Shown here one piece after another: positions 25,188-34,535 of a DNA stretch of 64,000 nt. Location of the stretch: positions 46,185-110,184 of the forward strand of contig NZ_JAJISP010000010.1 in the NCBI RefSeq assembly GCF_022132145.1. The letters are read 5' to 3'. The notes below the pieces were generated by a model. It ran no database searches. It saw nothing but the letters and a program-made list of their open reading frames with translations, and had not been told where the DNA came from. Origin of the DNA: Pseudomonas sp. MMS21 TM103 (GTDB taxonomy: Bacteria; Pseudomonadota; Gammaproteobacteria; Pseudomonadales; Pseudomonadaceae). Within the stretch, counting starts at the first letter, position 1, and every line of letters starts with the position of its first letter. The position numbers and the translations under genes were made by a program.

Positions 25188-27104
25188 TTACGCTGGCTTA
25201 ACCATCATGCGGCCGACCATTTCCATGTGCAGGGCATGGCAGAACCAGCTGCAGTAGTACCAGTGCAGGCCCGGCTTGTCGGCGATGAAGGTAATCGACG
25301 AGGTCTGCTGCGGGCTGATTTCCATGCTCGCGCCGTGGTTGACCATGACGAAACCGTGGGACACATCCTCGATCTGGTCGATGTTGGTGATGGTCACGGT
25401 GACTTCATCGCCCTGGTTGACGTTGAACTCGGTCAGGCCGTAGGACGGCGCCATCGAGGTCATGTACACGCGGACCTTGTTGCCCTCGCGGATGACCTTG
25501 TTGTCGGTTTCCAGGTTGATGCCGTCCTTCTTTGCCAGCTCGACGGTGGGGGCGAAGAACGGGTCGTTGCGGTCCCAGATCTTGCGGGTCTTGATCTGGT
25601 CACGACGCGCCATGGTGCAGTCATGCGGTTCGGCGAAGGTCGGGCCGTCATGCACCAGCTTCATTTCATCGCCGGAGATGTCGATCAGCTGATCGTTTTC
25701 CGGGTGCAGCGGGCCAGTCGGCAGGAAGCGGTCCTTGGAGAACTTGCTCAGGGCGATCAGCCACTTGCCGTCGGCTTCGCTGGTTTCGCACAGCGAGGCG
25801 TGGATGTGCCCCGGGTTGTAGTGCACATCGAGCTTCTGCTTGATGTAGTTGACCTTCTCGCCCTTGTAGGCGCGCACGGCCTCGGCCATGTTCCATTTGA
25901 CCACCTGGCTGTCGATGAACAGCGTGGTGTAGGCGTTGCCGCGACCGTCGAAAGTGGTGTGCAGCGGGCCCAGGCCCAGCTCGGGTTCGGCGGCGATGGC
26001 GTCGCGCGGGTCCTTGAGCTTGTCGTCGAACAAATCGTCGAGTCTGGCGATCTCGATCATCGACACGGTCGGCGACAACTTGCCATTGGCGATGAAGTAC
26101 TTGCCGTCGGACGAGGTGTTGCAGCCGTGCGGGTTCTTCGGCACCGGGATGTAACGGGTCAGCGGCGAACCTTCGCGGCCGTCGACCACCGGCGTTTTGG
26201 AGTCGCCGAGGGTGGTGAACTTGCCAGCCTTGATCGCTGCCTCGATGCGCTGGATGTTGAACACCACCACCCAGTCGCGCTCGTTGCGCATCATGCCGCC
26301 GAGGTCGTAGGCCTTCTCCGAGTTGTAGCAGGTGGAGGCGGCGTACTTGCCGGTGTAGTCGGCGTCGGTGTTATCCAGGTTGCCGTCGACGATGACCTGG
26401 AAGGCCATTTCCATGGTTTCGGCGTCGATGGCGTTGAACATGGTGTAGCTGTTCTTGTCCTGCAGGTCGTAAGTGCTGCCATCGTTGGGATGGGGGATGA
26501 CGAACTCGGCGTTGGCGAACACGTACTTGGTGTACGGCACCTTCTGCAGACGCAGGCCGTGGATGGCCTGGACGTTGGGCACGGTGATCATCTTGTCGCA
26601 CTTCATGATATCCAGACGGATACGTGCGACCCGGCTGTTGGCCTTGTCGTTGATGAACAGGTACTTGCCGTCGTATTTGCCGTCGGTCATGGAGATGTGC
26701 GGGTGGTGGCAGTCGCCGTTCTGGAACTTGGCGCTGTCACCCATGATGTGCTTGCTTTCGTTGGTCAGGCCCCAGCCGGTGGCCGAGTCGACGTTGAATA
26801 CAGGGATACGCATCAACTCGCGCATCGAAGGCACACCCACTACCCGCACTTCGCCCTGGTGGCCACCACTCCAGAAACCATAGTAATCGTCCAGTTCGCC
26901 CGGGCCGACGTGAATCTTCGCCTTCGACTCGCTGACCGCCGCCGCCCAGGATTCGCGGCTCATCACCGTGCCGCCCAGTGCCGTCGCAGCCACTGCCGCG
27001 CCGGTGATGGCTGATGCGCCGAGGAAACCGCGGCGGCTCAGGCCAGATTTTTCCAACTGGTTGGTGGCGCTTATCGGGGTGCTCTTCGACTCTTTATCGC
27101 TCAT
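25188..27104 (-). CDS. nosZ: Nitrous-oxide reductase (NosZ, clade I, Tat-exported)
   Basis: A 638-residue periplasmic homodimeric copper enzyme that reduces N2O to N2. A long twin-arginine signal peptide (LSRRGFLGASAITG) marks it as clade I. The N-terminal seven-bladed propeller carries the CuZ histidines, including DCHHPHIS and later His residues such as PHGC, GPLHTTFDGRG and EPHDC; the C-terminal cupredoxin domain holds CuA in YYCSWFCHALHMEMVGRM. No key ligand appears to be missing. It follows nosR by 69 bases and is served by the downstream nosDFYL-tatE genes. Confidence 0.98.
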   Translation of the reverse strand: MSDKESKSTPISATNQLEKSGLSRRGFLGASAITGAAVAATALGGTVMSRESWAAAVSESKAKIHVGPGELDDYYGFWSGGHQGEVRVVGVPSMRELMRIPVFNVDSATGWGLTNESKHIMGDSAKFQNGDCHHPHISMTDGKYDGKYLFINDKANSRVARIRLDIMKCDKMITVPNVQAIHGLRLQKVPYTKYVFANAEFVIPHPNDGSTYDLQDKNSYTMFNAIDAETMEMAFQVIVDGNLDNTDADYTGKYAASTCYNSEKAYDLGGMMRNERDWVVVFNIQRIEAAIKAGKFTTLGDSKTPVVDGREGSPLTRYIPVPKNPHGCNTSSDGKYFIANGKLSPTVSMIEIARLDDLFDDKLKDPRDAIAAEPELGLGPLHTTFDGRGNAYTTLFIDSQVVKWNMAEAVRAYKGEKVNYIKQKLDVHYNPGHIHASLCETSEADGKWLIALSKFSKDRFLPTGPLHPENDQLIDISGDEMKLVHDGPTFAEPHDCTMARRDQIKTRKIWDRNDPFFAPTVELAKKDGINLETDNKVIREGNKVRVYMTSMAPSYGLTEFNVNQGDEVTVTITNIDQIEDVSHGFVMVNHGASMEISPQQTSSITFIADKPGLHWYYCSWFCHALHMEMVGRMMVKPA

Positions 27105-27173
27105 GGGTTCTGCTCCTTGACTGGATAAAACTGACTATCGAGCGGGTCGTACCCTCGCTGCCGAAAGGCTTGC

Positions 27174-29426
27174 TCAGGGCACGACCACCTGTACTACCGG
27201 GATCAAATCGGGCTGTAGGGGTGAGGGCTTGCCGCGCTTCTTTTTCTTCAGAATCAGCGGCGGGCACTTGTCGTCGTTGTGGTAGGTCATCTGGCAATCG
27301 AGGCAGTAGTGGCACTCGTTGGCATTGATATGGCCGTCGGGATGAATGGCCTGGATCTCGCATTCCTTGGCGCACAACTGGCACGGACTGCCGCATTCCT
27401 TACGGCGCTTGAGCCAGTCGAACAGGCGGAATTTGCTCGGAATGGCCAGCGCCGCGCCCAGCGGGCAGACGTAACGGCAGTAGACCTTGCGGGTGAAGAT
27501 GTTGATCACCAGGAGCAGCACCGCGTAGAGCACGAACCACCATTGGCGATCAAACTTCAGGGTGATGGCGGTCTTGAACGGCTCCACTTCGGCGAAACGC
27601 TCGGCGGTGGCCAGCGACTCCAGGGACAGGCCGAACAGCAGCAACAGAATGATGTACTTGATCGCCCAGAGCCGTTCATGCAGCGCGAAGGGCAACTCGA
27701 ACTGACGGATCTTCAGCTTGCGCGCGGCCTCGTTGATCAGCTCCTGCAAGGCGCCGAACGGGCACAGCCAGCCGCAGAACACGCCACGGCCCCAGAGCAG
27801 GATGCTGGCGGCGGTGAAGGTCCAGAGAATGAAGATCACCGGGTCGGTGAGAAACAGCTCCCAGCGGAAGTCCTGCACCAGGGCGTGGACGAAGGTCAGC
27901 ACGTTGACCACCGACAACTGGCCCAGGGCGTACCAACCGATAAACACCACGGTGAAGATCAGGTAGCCACGACGCAGCCAATGGAGGAAATGCGGGCGCT
28001 GGGTGAATTTGTCCTGAAGGAACAGGATCACCGTGAGCAGCAGTAAAGCGACGAGTATTACGCCAATCTGGAAGCTCTTCTGGTACCAGATGTTCAGCCA
28101 CAGCGGCCGGTTTGCTTCTTCAAGCACGGCCAGTTCAGCGGCGGTCGGCAGCGGGCGCTGGAGGTATTCTTCGGGCATCTGGTATGGCAGTTCGAAACTG
28201 CTGAAGATGCCGCTGATCGGTCCTGTCTGCCGCTTAACCAGGAGCTCGAGGGCCCAGGGCGAGCCCGGATCGAAGCCGGACGGCTGGCGCACGATAAAGA
28301 TCGCCATTTCCTTGAAGTCGGGCATGCCCTCGGCATAGACATCGCTCAGACGCTCGAAATCGCGATCATGAAAGCTGATGGTTTCACCGAACTGGCGTAA
28401 CTGCACTCGATCGAAGATGCCACCGCGCACATAGCCCGAGCCCTTGAACGAATACTCGCCGCTGCCCAGTACGGCAATTGCCTGTTCGCCGGGTTTGAGT
28501 GTGTCCATCAGGAAGCGGTACTGGCTGTCGCCGAGCAGGTTGCGGCCGATGGTCGGCGGATTCAGGTGCGTGGTGTAGAGGTCGATAAAGGTCTCGTCGA
28601 TCTGGTCGGGCGAGGCCTCCTCGATGCCTTCAGCTTCGCTGCCCTTGAAGGCCTCGTCGACCTGACCACGGGTCAGGTGCAGGCGGCGAATGGCGCCATT
28701 ACCCGTCAGTTGACTCCAGCTGGCGGGCTGATAGAGATCCTCGCGCACCGTGGCCGGTTTTTGCGCCTGACTGGCAGCGTCTTCGACCAGGCCGAGCGAC
28801 ACCGCCACGTTTTGGGCGGCGCGCATCACCACCTCGTTGACCACCATCACCGTCACGGTGGCGCCGGTCACCGCATCCACGGTCACCGCATCGGGGTCAC
28901 TGGAACGGCCGACCACCACCCGCTGGTTGACCTTGATGCCTTTGTACTTGGCGTTGAAGGCGTGCAGCTTGGCTTCGGGAATGCCGATCAGCAGGATCGG
29001 CTCATGGTGTTCGAGCACATAGGCGTCCTGAATCACGCCAGCCGTGTCGAGGATCACCTGCATATTGATCGGCTTGCCGGAATAGGCCGGGATATCGACC
29101 ACATCCAGGCTCTGAAATACGTAACCGAGCACCTCGTCGCCACGCGACAGGGTGCGCACCTTGAACTCGCCTTGCGGCGCGGAAACGCTGTCGGCTTTGG
29201 GGAAAACCAGATCGATGCGCTGCTGCTCGATCTCGCCGTAGCTCTTCGCCTGTACGCTCTGGAAGGTTGCAAACATCAGCGCAAACAAAACAGTGACAGC
29301 CATCCCCAATGAGCGCCATGCACTGTGCCGGTTGGGGGAATTGTTCATGGCTGACCGGCATACGGTCGTCATGGCGTCGGTGGCTGAATGCAAAGGAATT
29401 TGATTGGGAGACTGATAGGCTTGCAT
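27174..29426 (-). CDS. nosR: NosR, membrane flavo-iron-sulfur protein for N2O respiration
   Basis: A 750-residue inner-membrane protein needed for nosZ expression and for electron supply to NosZ. After an export signal comes a periplasmic FMN-binding domain with the covalent flavin motif VTGATVTV, then several transmembrane helices, two cytoplasmic CxxxCP motifs (FCGWLCPFGAL and YCRYVCPLGAAL), and two ferredoxin-type clusters (CQLCAKECEI and CHYCLDCQMTYHNDDKCPP). The ATG at 29426 is preferred since AAGGCGG stands before it; ATGs at 29372 and 29348 lack ribosome sites. A good FNR-type dyad is about 70 bases upstream; the gene heads the nosRZDFYL-tatE operon. Confidence 0.95.
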   Translation of the reverse strand: MQAYQSPNQIPLHSATDAMTTVCRSAMNNSPNRHSAWRSLGMAVTVLFALMFATFQSVQAKSYGEIEQQRIDLVFPKADSVSAPQGEFKVRTLSRGDEVLGYVFQSLDVVDIPAYSGKPINMQVILDTAGVIQDAYVLEHHEPILLIGIPEAKLHAFNAKYKGIKVNQRVVVGRSSDPDAVTVDAVTGATVTVMVVNEVVMRAAQNVAVSLGLVEDAASQAQKPATVREDLYQPASWSQLTGNGAIRRLHLTRGQVDEAFKGSEAEGIEEASPDQIDETFIDLYTTHLNPPTIGRNLLGDSQYRFLMDTLKPGEQAIAVLGSGEYSFKGSGYVRGGIFDRVQLRQFGETISFHDRDFERLSDVYAEGMPDFKEMAIFIVRQPSGFDPGSPWALELLVKRQTGPISGIFSSFELPYQMPEEYLQRPLPTAAELAVLEEANRPLWLNIWYQKSFQIGVILVALLLLTVILFLQDKFTQRPHFLHWLRRGYLIFTVVFIGWYALGQLSVVNVLTFVHALVQDFRWELFLTDPVIFILWTFTAASILLWGRGVFCGWLCPFGALQELINEAARKLKIRQFELPFALHERLWAIKYIILLLLFGLSLESLATAERFAEVEPFKTAITLKFDRQWWFVLYAVLLLVINIFTRKVYCRYVCPLGAALAIPSKFRLFDWLKRRKECGSPCQLCAKECEIQAIHPDGHINANECHYCLDCQMTYHNDDKCPPLILKKKKRGKPSPLQPDLIPVVQVVVP

Positions 29427-29491
29427 ATGGAATATCCGCCTTAGGCGGCTAGAGCTTACCCCCATGGTAGACACGTCCACCTATGCGCCCC

Positions 29492-29505
29492 TTGACGATA
29501 ATCAA
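29492..29505. promoter_or_regulatory. FNR-type dyad (TTGAC-GATA-ATCAA) before nosR
   Basis: One mismatch; centred about 72 bases before the nosR start. The expected Dnr/Anr control site of the nos operon. Confidence 0.75.
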
Positions 29506-29547
29506 GTAATGATTAATCCAATGGTGCGCCGCCGCACATAGCAATAT

Positions 29548-29567
29548 AGCCCCAATTTCATTGGGCT
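29548..29567 (-). terminator. Hairpin downstream of the acyl-CoA dehydrogenase gene
   Basis: CCCAAT-TTC-ATTGGG with extended AGC/GCT ends and a bulged C. It lies about 115 bases after the acyl-CoA dehydrogenase stop and before the nosR promoter, so it could insulate nosR from read-through. No T-run follows, hence low confidence. Confidence 0.35.
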
Positions 29568-29682
29568 ACATGGCATTGCTCGCGAGTCTTGAACCGTAGC
29601 GCGGGTTACCGCGCGACTTATCATTTCAAGGGCATGGCAACCCATAAAAGTGCCTAAGCCATATTCCGCCGCTACACGAGTC

Positions 29683-30933
29683 TCAGCTTCTGCCATGCGG
29701 CGTGAGATAAGCCGCAGTGGCCCCACGCGTGGCTTCGCTCGCCTTTAGTTCCAGGCGGGCGATGCTGCGCAGGTGCACCTGATCGGGGCCGTCGGCGAAG
29801 CGCAAGGCGCGGCCGGTGGTCCACATGTCGGCCAGCGGCGTGTCCGGGGTCAGGCCCATGGCGCCATAGACCTGCATGGCGCGGTCGACCACGCGGGTGT
29901 GCATGGCCGGCACCAGCGCCTTGATCATGGCGATCTCCTTGCGTGCGGCCTTGGCCCCCACCTCATCGATCATCCAGGCGGTCTTGAGTACCAGCAGCCG
30001 CGCCTGTTCGATCTCGATGCGCGACTCGGCAATCCAGTCGCCGATGTTGGCGTACTGGTGTAGGTAATGGCCGAAGGCCTTGCGTTCCTGGCAGCGCTCG
30101 ACCATCAGCTCCAGGGCCAGCTCGGCCATGCCGATCGAGCGCATGCAGTGGTGGATGCGACCTGGACCGAGGCGCGCCTGGGCCATCATGAAGCCCGCAC
30201 CCTCCTCGCCCAGCAGGTTGCCGACCGGCACCCGCACATTGCGCAGCAGCAATTCGCTATGGCCTTCCGGGGCAACGTGGTTCATCACCGGGATATTGCG
30301 CAGCAACTCCACCCCGGGCGTGTCGAAGGGCACCAAGATCATGCTCTGCTGCTGATGGGCGTCGGCATCCGGGTCGGTCTTGCCCATCACGATCAGCAGC
30401 TTGCAATCGGGGTGCGAGGCGTTGGTGATGAACCACTTGCGCCCGTTGATCACGTAGTCGTCGCCTTCGCGGCGGATCAGGGTCTGGATGTTGCTGGCAT
30501 CCGAGGACGGCACGTCCGGCTCGGTCATGGCGAAGGCTGAGCGAATCTCGCCGTCGAGCAGCGGTTGCAGCCAGTTCCCGCGCTGCTCGGGCGTGGCGAA
30601 CAGGTGCAGCAGCTCCATATTGCCGGTGTCCGGCGCGTTGCAGTTGAACACCTCGGAGGCCCAGTGCACGTGGCCCATGATTTCCGCCAGGGGAGCGTAT
30701 TCCAGGTTGCTCAAGGCCGTGCCCGGCTCGTCCGCCTGCAGCGACGGCAGGAACAGGTTCCACAGCCCCTCGCTACGCGCCAGTGCCTTGAGATCGGCCA
30801 TGAACGGCACCGGAAACTGCCCGGCAGCCACCGCCGCCTGCCAGGCACCGATGCGCGGCACTATGTGAGCGTCCATGAAATTGCGCAGCTGCAGACGCAG
30901 TGCTTCGGTGCGGGGGCTGTAGGCAAAGTGCAT
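29683..30933 (-). CDS. Acyl-CoA dehydrogenase family protein
   Basis: A 416-residue flavoenzyme of the acyl-CoA dehydrogenase superfamily, resembling the long-chain/ACAD10-11-like subgroup. Visible motifs are the FAD/substrate loop AFAMTEPDVPSSDASNI, WFITNASHPDCKLLIVMG and the C-terminal MQVYGAMGLTPDTPLADMW. It would oxidise an acyl-CoA to the enoyl-CoA in the cytosol, passing electrons to ETF. The gene stands alone between nos and hemN/nrd; an FNR-type dyad 122 bases upstream suggests anaerobic control, which would be unusual for such an enzyme. Substrate chain length cannot be read from the sequence. Confidence 0.88.
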   Translation of the reverse strand: MHFAYSPRTEALRLQLRNFMDAHIVPRIGAWQAAVAAGQFPVPFMADLKALARSEGLWNLFLPSLQADEPGTALSNLEYAPLAEIMGHVHWASEVFNCNAPDTGNMELLHLFATPEQRGNWLQPLLDGEIRSAFAMTEPDVPSSDASNIQTLIRREGDDYVINGRKWFITNASHPDCKLLIVMGKTDPDADAHQQQSMILVPFDTPGVELLRNIPVMNHVAPEGHSELLLRNVRVPVGNLLGEEGAGFMMAQARLGPGRIHHCMRSIGMAELALELMVERCQERKAFGHYLHQYANIGDWIAESRIEIEQARLLVLKTAWMIDEVGAKAARKEIAMIKALVPAMHTRVVDRAMQVYGAMGLTPDTPLADMWTTGRALRFADGPDQVHLRSIARLELKASEATRGATAAYLTPHGRS

Positions 30934-31054
30934 GGTGGGCCTCGGATCGATCGTAGGGTTGAGGCTTTACGTTAGGTCGGCCTGCACTTGTAACCAAGGA
31001 TCTTCCACGGCCTGAATCGGCGGCCAATCACGGCCGCTCAGCAGACGAGGAAGC

Positions 31055-31068
31055 TTGATCGAGATCAT
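31055..31068. promoter_or_regulatory. FNR-type dyad (TTGAT-CGAG-ATCAT) upstream of the acyl-CoA dehydrogenase gene
   Basis: One mismatch. Centred near 128 bases before the start at 30933; the leftward gene is the closest target. Confidence 0.55.
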
Positions 31069-31099
31069 TACCACGTGCGCTAAAGCTGCTAATGGCTTG

Positions 31100-31370
31100 C
31101 AGGCTTTCTAGCCCGGATGCAGTCCGGGAACGGTGCTGCAGGAGCCAACGCGCCCCGGCATTGATCCGGACTACGGGACTGAACCTGGTTTCGCAGACCC
31201 GGCGATCCTGTAGGAGGCGCGCCCCGCGGCGAATGCAGCCCGCAGGGCTGCCCAGCTGCAGATCGGCGAAAAGCCCGAAGCATCGCCCCGAGGTCGGGCC
31301 TCCCACGGTTCTGTTGCCCTGACAAAATCCAGGGCGGCCGCGAGATTTCCCGGATTCAGCCGGTCTACGG
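31100..31370. repeat. REP-like repeats between the acyl-CoA dehydrogenase and CopD-like genes
   Basis: Gene-free stretch made of interspersed units: TAGCCCGGATGCAGTCCGGG-type near 31108, a GATCCTGTAGGAGGCGCG-type unit near 31202, and further CCGGATTCAGCCGG-type palindromes near 31350. Typical Pseudomonas intergenic repeats; together with the dyad at 31055 they account for the 463-base gap. Confidence 0.6.
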
Positions 31371-31396
31371 GGCAGTGGCCTTGGCCGAGCCCCCTG

Positions 31397-31837
31397 CTAC
31401 CAATGGATATAGAACATCGCCTTGGCCAGCAGGACGATGCCGAGCATCTGCCCCAACACCGCCCAGTGCAGCTTGCGGTACAGGCTCGGGCTCATGCGTC
31501 CGGACCTGAGCAGCATGGCGACCAGGCCGAAGCTGAAAAACACGCTGACGGCCAGCACGATCTTCAGGCTCAGCAAGGTGGCGAAACTGCTGGCGAAGGG
31601 ATCGGCCAGGGCCTGGCGGTGCTGCCAAGCCAGGCCGATGCCGGCACCGTAGACCAGCAGCACCACCCAGTGCAGCACCGTGCGCGTGCGCCGGCCGAGG
31701 CCCTGTTCCAGTTCGGCCCGCGCACCAGGCGCGAGCTGCGGCTTGACCTTGGCGAGGATGATCACCTCGAAGAACAGCGTACCGATAAAGGCAATCGCCG
31801 CCAGCAGGTGCACGACATGCAGCAGTGAATAGCTCAT
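31397..31837 (-). CDS. CopD-superfamily-like membrane protein
   Basis: A 146-residue protein with four transmembrane helices. The N-terminal SYSLLHVVHLLAAIAFIGTLFFEV carries paired histidines in helix I, and a further His is in KLHWAVLGQ in helix IV, as in the CopD-like group of small hypothetical b-type cytochromes; heme binding is possible but not shown. ATG at 31837 has AGGA at suitable distance; the preceding GTG is an alternative. It lies downstream of hemN on the opposite side of an 80-base gap in the same orientation, so it is upstream of hemN's end rather than in its operon. Confidence 0.6.
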   Translation of the reverse strand: MSYSLLHVVHLLAAIAFIGTLFFEVIILAKVKPQLAPGARAELEQGLGRRTRTVLHWVVLLVYGAGIGLAWQHRQALADPFASSFATLLSLKIVLAVSVFFSFGLVAMLLRSGRMSPSLYRKLHWAVLGQMLGIVLLAKAMFYIHW

Positions 31838-31918
31838 CACAGATTCCTAGCGAGCCAGTCTCGAAATGATCGTTTCCCGGCCTGAGCTAATTGGTATTTG
31901 CAGGAAGGTTGGCGCCCC

Positions 31919-33307
31919 TCACACCGTGCGTGAGAAGCGGCCCTTCTGCTCGCCACCCAGGTAGGCGTCGAAGGCCATGGCCACGCTGCGCATCATCAGA
32001 TGCCCCTGTGGCAGCAGCACCAGGGCGTCGTCGTGGATGTCGACCAGACGATCCGCCACATGCTCCTCGAGGGCCGCCAGGGAATCGGCGAAGTAGTCCT
32101 TGAAGTCAATACCGTGGCGCGCCTCGACGGTGGCGAAGTCGACCCGACCATGACACATCAGGGCGCTGATCACCTCGCGGCGCAGCAGGTCGTCTGCGTT
32201 CAGGCGGTAGCCGCGATGCACCGGCAGCAGGCCCTGGTCGAGGCGCGCGTAGTACTGCGAGAGCTCTTTGACGCTCTGGCTGTAGCTGTCGCCGACGTTG
32301 CCGATCGAGGACACGCCGAGGCCGATCAGGTCGCAATCGGCATGGGTGGAATAACCCTGGAAATTGCGCTGCAGGGTGCCATTGGCGCGCGCCAGGGCCA
32401 ACTCGTCATCCGGCAGGGCGAAATGGTCCATGCCGATATACACGTAGCCGGCATCGGTCAGGCGCTTGATGGTCAGCTCCAGCAGCTCCAGCTTGCGCTC
32501 CGGCGGTGGCATGTCCTCGCGGCGGATCAGGCGCTGCGCGCGGACCATTTCCGGCAGGTGGGCATAGCTGTAGGCGGCGATACGATCCGGACGCAGGGCG
32601 ATGATCTTGCTCAGGGTGACGTCGAAGCTGGCCACCGTCTGCAGCGGCAGGCCGTAGATCAGGTCGACGCTGACCGACTTGAACTGCGCCTCGCGCGCGG
32701 CGGCGACCAGCGCATAGACCTGTTCCTCGCTCTGCACCCGGTTGACCGCCGCCTGCACGTCGGCATCGAAGTCCTGCACGCCAAAGCTCAGGCGATTGAA
32801 GCCGAGCGCACGCAACTGCTGGATCTGCTCGGTGCTGATGGTGCGCGGGTCGACCTCGATGGAGAACTCGTGGTCGTCGCTGTCATCCATGTTGAACGCC
32901 TGGTGCAAGGTGGCCAGCAGGTCGGCCAGTTGCTCGCTGGTCAGGTAGGTCGGTGTGCCGCCGCCAAGGTGCAACTGGGTCAGCTTGCGCGTGCGGTCGA
33001 ACAGTTGCGCCTGCATGGCGATTTCGCGCTTGAGGTAGGTCAGGTACTCCACCGCGCGGTGGGTCTTCTTGGTGATGATCTTGTTGCAGGCGCAGTAGTA
33101 GCAAAGGCTCTGGCAAAACGGGATGTGGATATACAGCGACAATGGCTTGGGCGCGATCGCCTGATTGCTCGCCGCGACGGCGTTCTGGTAATCGTCCATG
33201 GCAAACGCCTGATGGAACTGCGGCGCGGTGGGATAGGAGGTATAGCGCGGCCCCGGGCGATCGTACTTCTCGACCAGCGCGCGATTGAAGTTCAGCGATT
33301 GGTCCAT
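31919..33307 (-). CDS. hemN: Oxygen-independent coproporphyrinogen III oxidase (HemN)
   Basis: A 462-residue radical-SAM enzyme converting coproporphyrinogen III to protoporphyrinogen IX without oxygen, essential for heme in anaerobic denitrifying cells. The [4Fe-4S]/SAM motif is FCQSLCYYCACNK, preceded by YIHIPF and followed by HLGGGTPTYL; the N-terminal KYDRPGPRYTSYPTAPQF is diagnostic of true HemN. The start at 33307 (GAGGTGG upstream) is preferred over an open extension to 33508. An FNR-type dyad at 33425-33438 fits known Anr control of hemN in P. aeruginosa. Confidence 0.96.
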   Translation of the reverse strand: MDQSLNFNRALVEKYDRPGPRYTSYPTAPQFHQAFAMDDYQNAVAASNQAIAPKPLSLYIHIPFCQSLCYYCACNKIITKKTHRAVEYLTYLKREIAMQAQLFDRTRKLTQLHLGGGTPTYLTSEQLADLLATLHQAFNMDDSDDHEFSIEVDPRTISTEQIQQLRALGFNRLSFGVQDFDADVQAAVNRVQSEEQVYALVAAAREAQFKSVSVDLIYGLPLQTVASFDVTLSKIIALRPDRIAAYSYAHLPEMVRAQRLIRREDMPPPERKLELLELTIKRLTDAGYVYIGMDHFALPDDELALARANGTLQRNFQGYSTHADCDLIGLGVSSIGNVGDSYSQSVKELSQYYARLDQGLLPVHRGYRLNADDLLRREVISALMCHGRVDFATVEARHGIDFKDYFADSLAALEEHVADRLVDIHDDALVLLPQGHLMMRSVAMAFDAYLGGEQKGRFSRTV

Positions 33308-33424
33308 GTTCGACCACCTCGTAGCGTGAATAGGAAAACCGCGACTGCGCCTGGCGCAGCGCCCTGCCCGCTTGGGTAGCCGGCAATAATCGCGCAATTG
33401 TACGGGGCGCCGCCGGCGCAGCAC

Positions 33425-33438
33425 CTGACCAGAGTCAA
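33425..33438. promoter_or_regulatory. FNR-type dyad (CTGAC-CAGA-GTCAA) before hemN
   Basis: Three mismatches from consensus, but the site keeps dyad symmetry and lies 118-131 bases before hemN. Nothing else is seen in the gap between hemN and nrdG. Confidence 0.5.
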
Positions 33439-33603
33439 TTCTCGCGCACAAGGCGTTCCAGCCAGGCGCCATGCGCCACTGTGGTCGAGGGGTCAGTAAT
33501 ACTGACAATGTGCCGGCCGTGAGCTAACGCAGAATGCCGCCCGCCCTGCGCAAGCGCGTGGCCCCCGTCACCTGGGCAGCACCTTGAACAGGCTGCGCGC
33601 CAC

Positions 33604-34302
33604 TCAATGATCGCGTAGCTCGAAATGCGGGAACAGTTGCTCCAGGCGCCGCCACAATTCGCCCGCCTCCTTCGGCGTCGCGGTCATGGGCAGGCCCGGG
33701 TCGAGCATGTGCGCGCTGCGCACTATCTGCACGGCGAAGCGCTCGACGCCAAAGGCCCGCAGGCGCTGGCCGATGCGCCACAGGCGCTCGACGTCCAATA
33801 AATGCCAGTGCACGGTGGTTCGGCACTCGTAGTCCACGCCGCTGGCCAGCAGGTGTTCCAGGCTGCGCCAGTTGGCCTTGCCGCTACCACTGACGCCGGT
33901 GATCAGCTCGGCATCCTCGGCCAGGGCCTTGATGTCGAAACCGACCCAGTCCGCCGCCTGGACAGCCCAGGAGAACGCCCAGGGCTTGATGCCGGCACTG
34001 TGCAGGCCAACGCGAAATCCCAGCTGCCGCACCTGCTCCATCGCCGGCACCAGGCCGCCTTGCAGGGTCGCCTCACCGCCACTGAACACCACGGCCTGCA
34101 ACAAGCCCTGACGCCGCTGGAGGAAGTCCAGCACCTGCCACCAGGGGATTTCCTGCTCGCCGCGGGCCGGGATCAGATCCGGATTATGGCAATAGCGACA
34201 GCGCCAGGCGCAGCCCTGACAGAACAGCACACAAGCCAGCAGCCCCGGGTAGTCGAGGGTGGTCAGGGGCACCAGGCCCCCGACCCGTAGCGCCCTGCTC
34301 AC
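33604..34302 (-). CDS. nrdG: Anaerobic ribonucleotide reductase activase (NrdG)
   Basis: A 232-residue radical-SAM protein that generates the glycyl radical on class III ribonucleotide reductase. The cluster motif is FCQGCAWRCRYCHNPDLIP, followed by VVFSGGEATLQ. Length is that of the longer NrdG variant of pseudomonads. Its start overlaps by four bases the stop of the 55-codon gene that encodes the glycyl-radical segment, so the substrate domain and its activase are translationally coupled. Confidence 0.92.
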   Translation of the reverse strand: MSRALRVGGLVPLTTLDYPGLLACVLFCQGCAWRCRYCHNPDLIPARGEQEIPWWQVLDFLQRRQGLLQAVVFSGGEATLQGGLVPAMEQVRQLGFRVGLHSAGIKPWAFSWAVQAADWVGFDIKALAEDAELITGVSGSGKANWRSLEHLLASGVDYECRTTVHWHLLDVERLWRIGQRLRAFGVERFAVQIVRSAHMLDPGLPMTATPKEAGELWRRLEQLFPHFELRDH

Positions 34303-34466
34303 GCGGCGCTGACTCGCGCCGCCGCTTCGGTGAAGTGCTGGCGTTCGCGGTGCTCGGACTGCTTGCCCGGATTGAAGGCAGTGACCGGGCGGTGATAGCC
34401 CATCACCCGGGTCCAGACTTCGCAGCGCTGGCGTTGTGCTTCGGGGAGTTGCTGAGTGCTGTGCAT
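34299..34466 (-). CDS. Stand-alone glycyl-radical domain of anaerobic ribonucleotide reductase (NrdD C-terminal piece)
   Basis: A 55-residue protein with an AAGGAG ribosome site seven bases before ATG. Its centre CEVWTRVMGYHRPVTAFNPG is the C-terminal glycyl-radical loop of class III reductases (RVxGYxRP followed by FNxGKQxE), normally fused to NrdD. Here the large NrdD ends 133 bases upstream with its zinc-type Cys residues but no radical loop. The simplest reading is a reductase split into catalytic and radical polypeptides that assemble, analogous to stand-alone radical domains that repair pyruvate formate-lyase. I am not certain how widespread the split is in Pseudomonas. Overlaps nrdG by four bases. 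Confidence 0.8.
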   Translation of the reverse strand: MHSTQQLPEAQRQRCEVWTRVMGYHRPVTAFNPGKQSEHRERQHFTEAAARVSAA

Positions 34467-34535
34467 GGTGTCGCTCCTTGCTGTGGGGAAAACGGGCAAT
34501 TCACATGTGGATGTTCAAATCCGCTCCTGTGGCAG

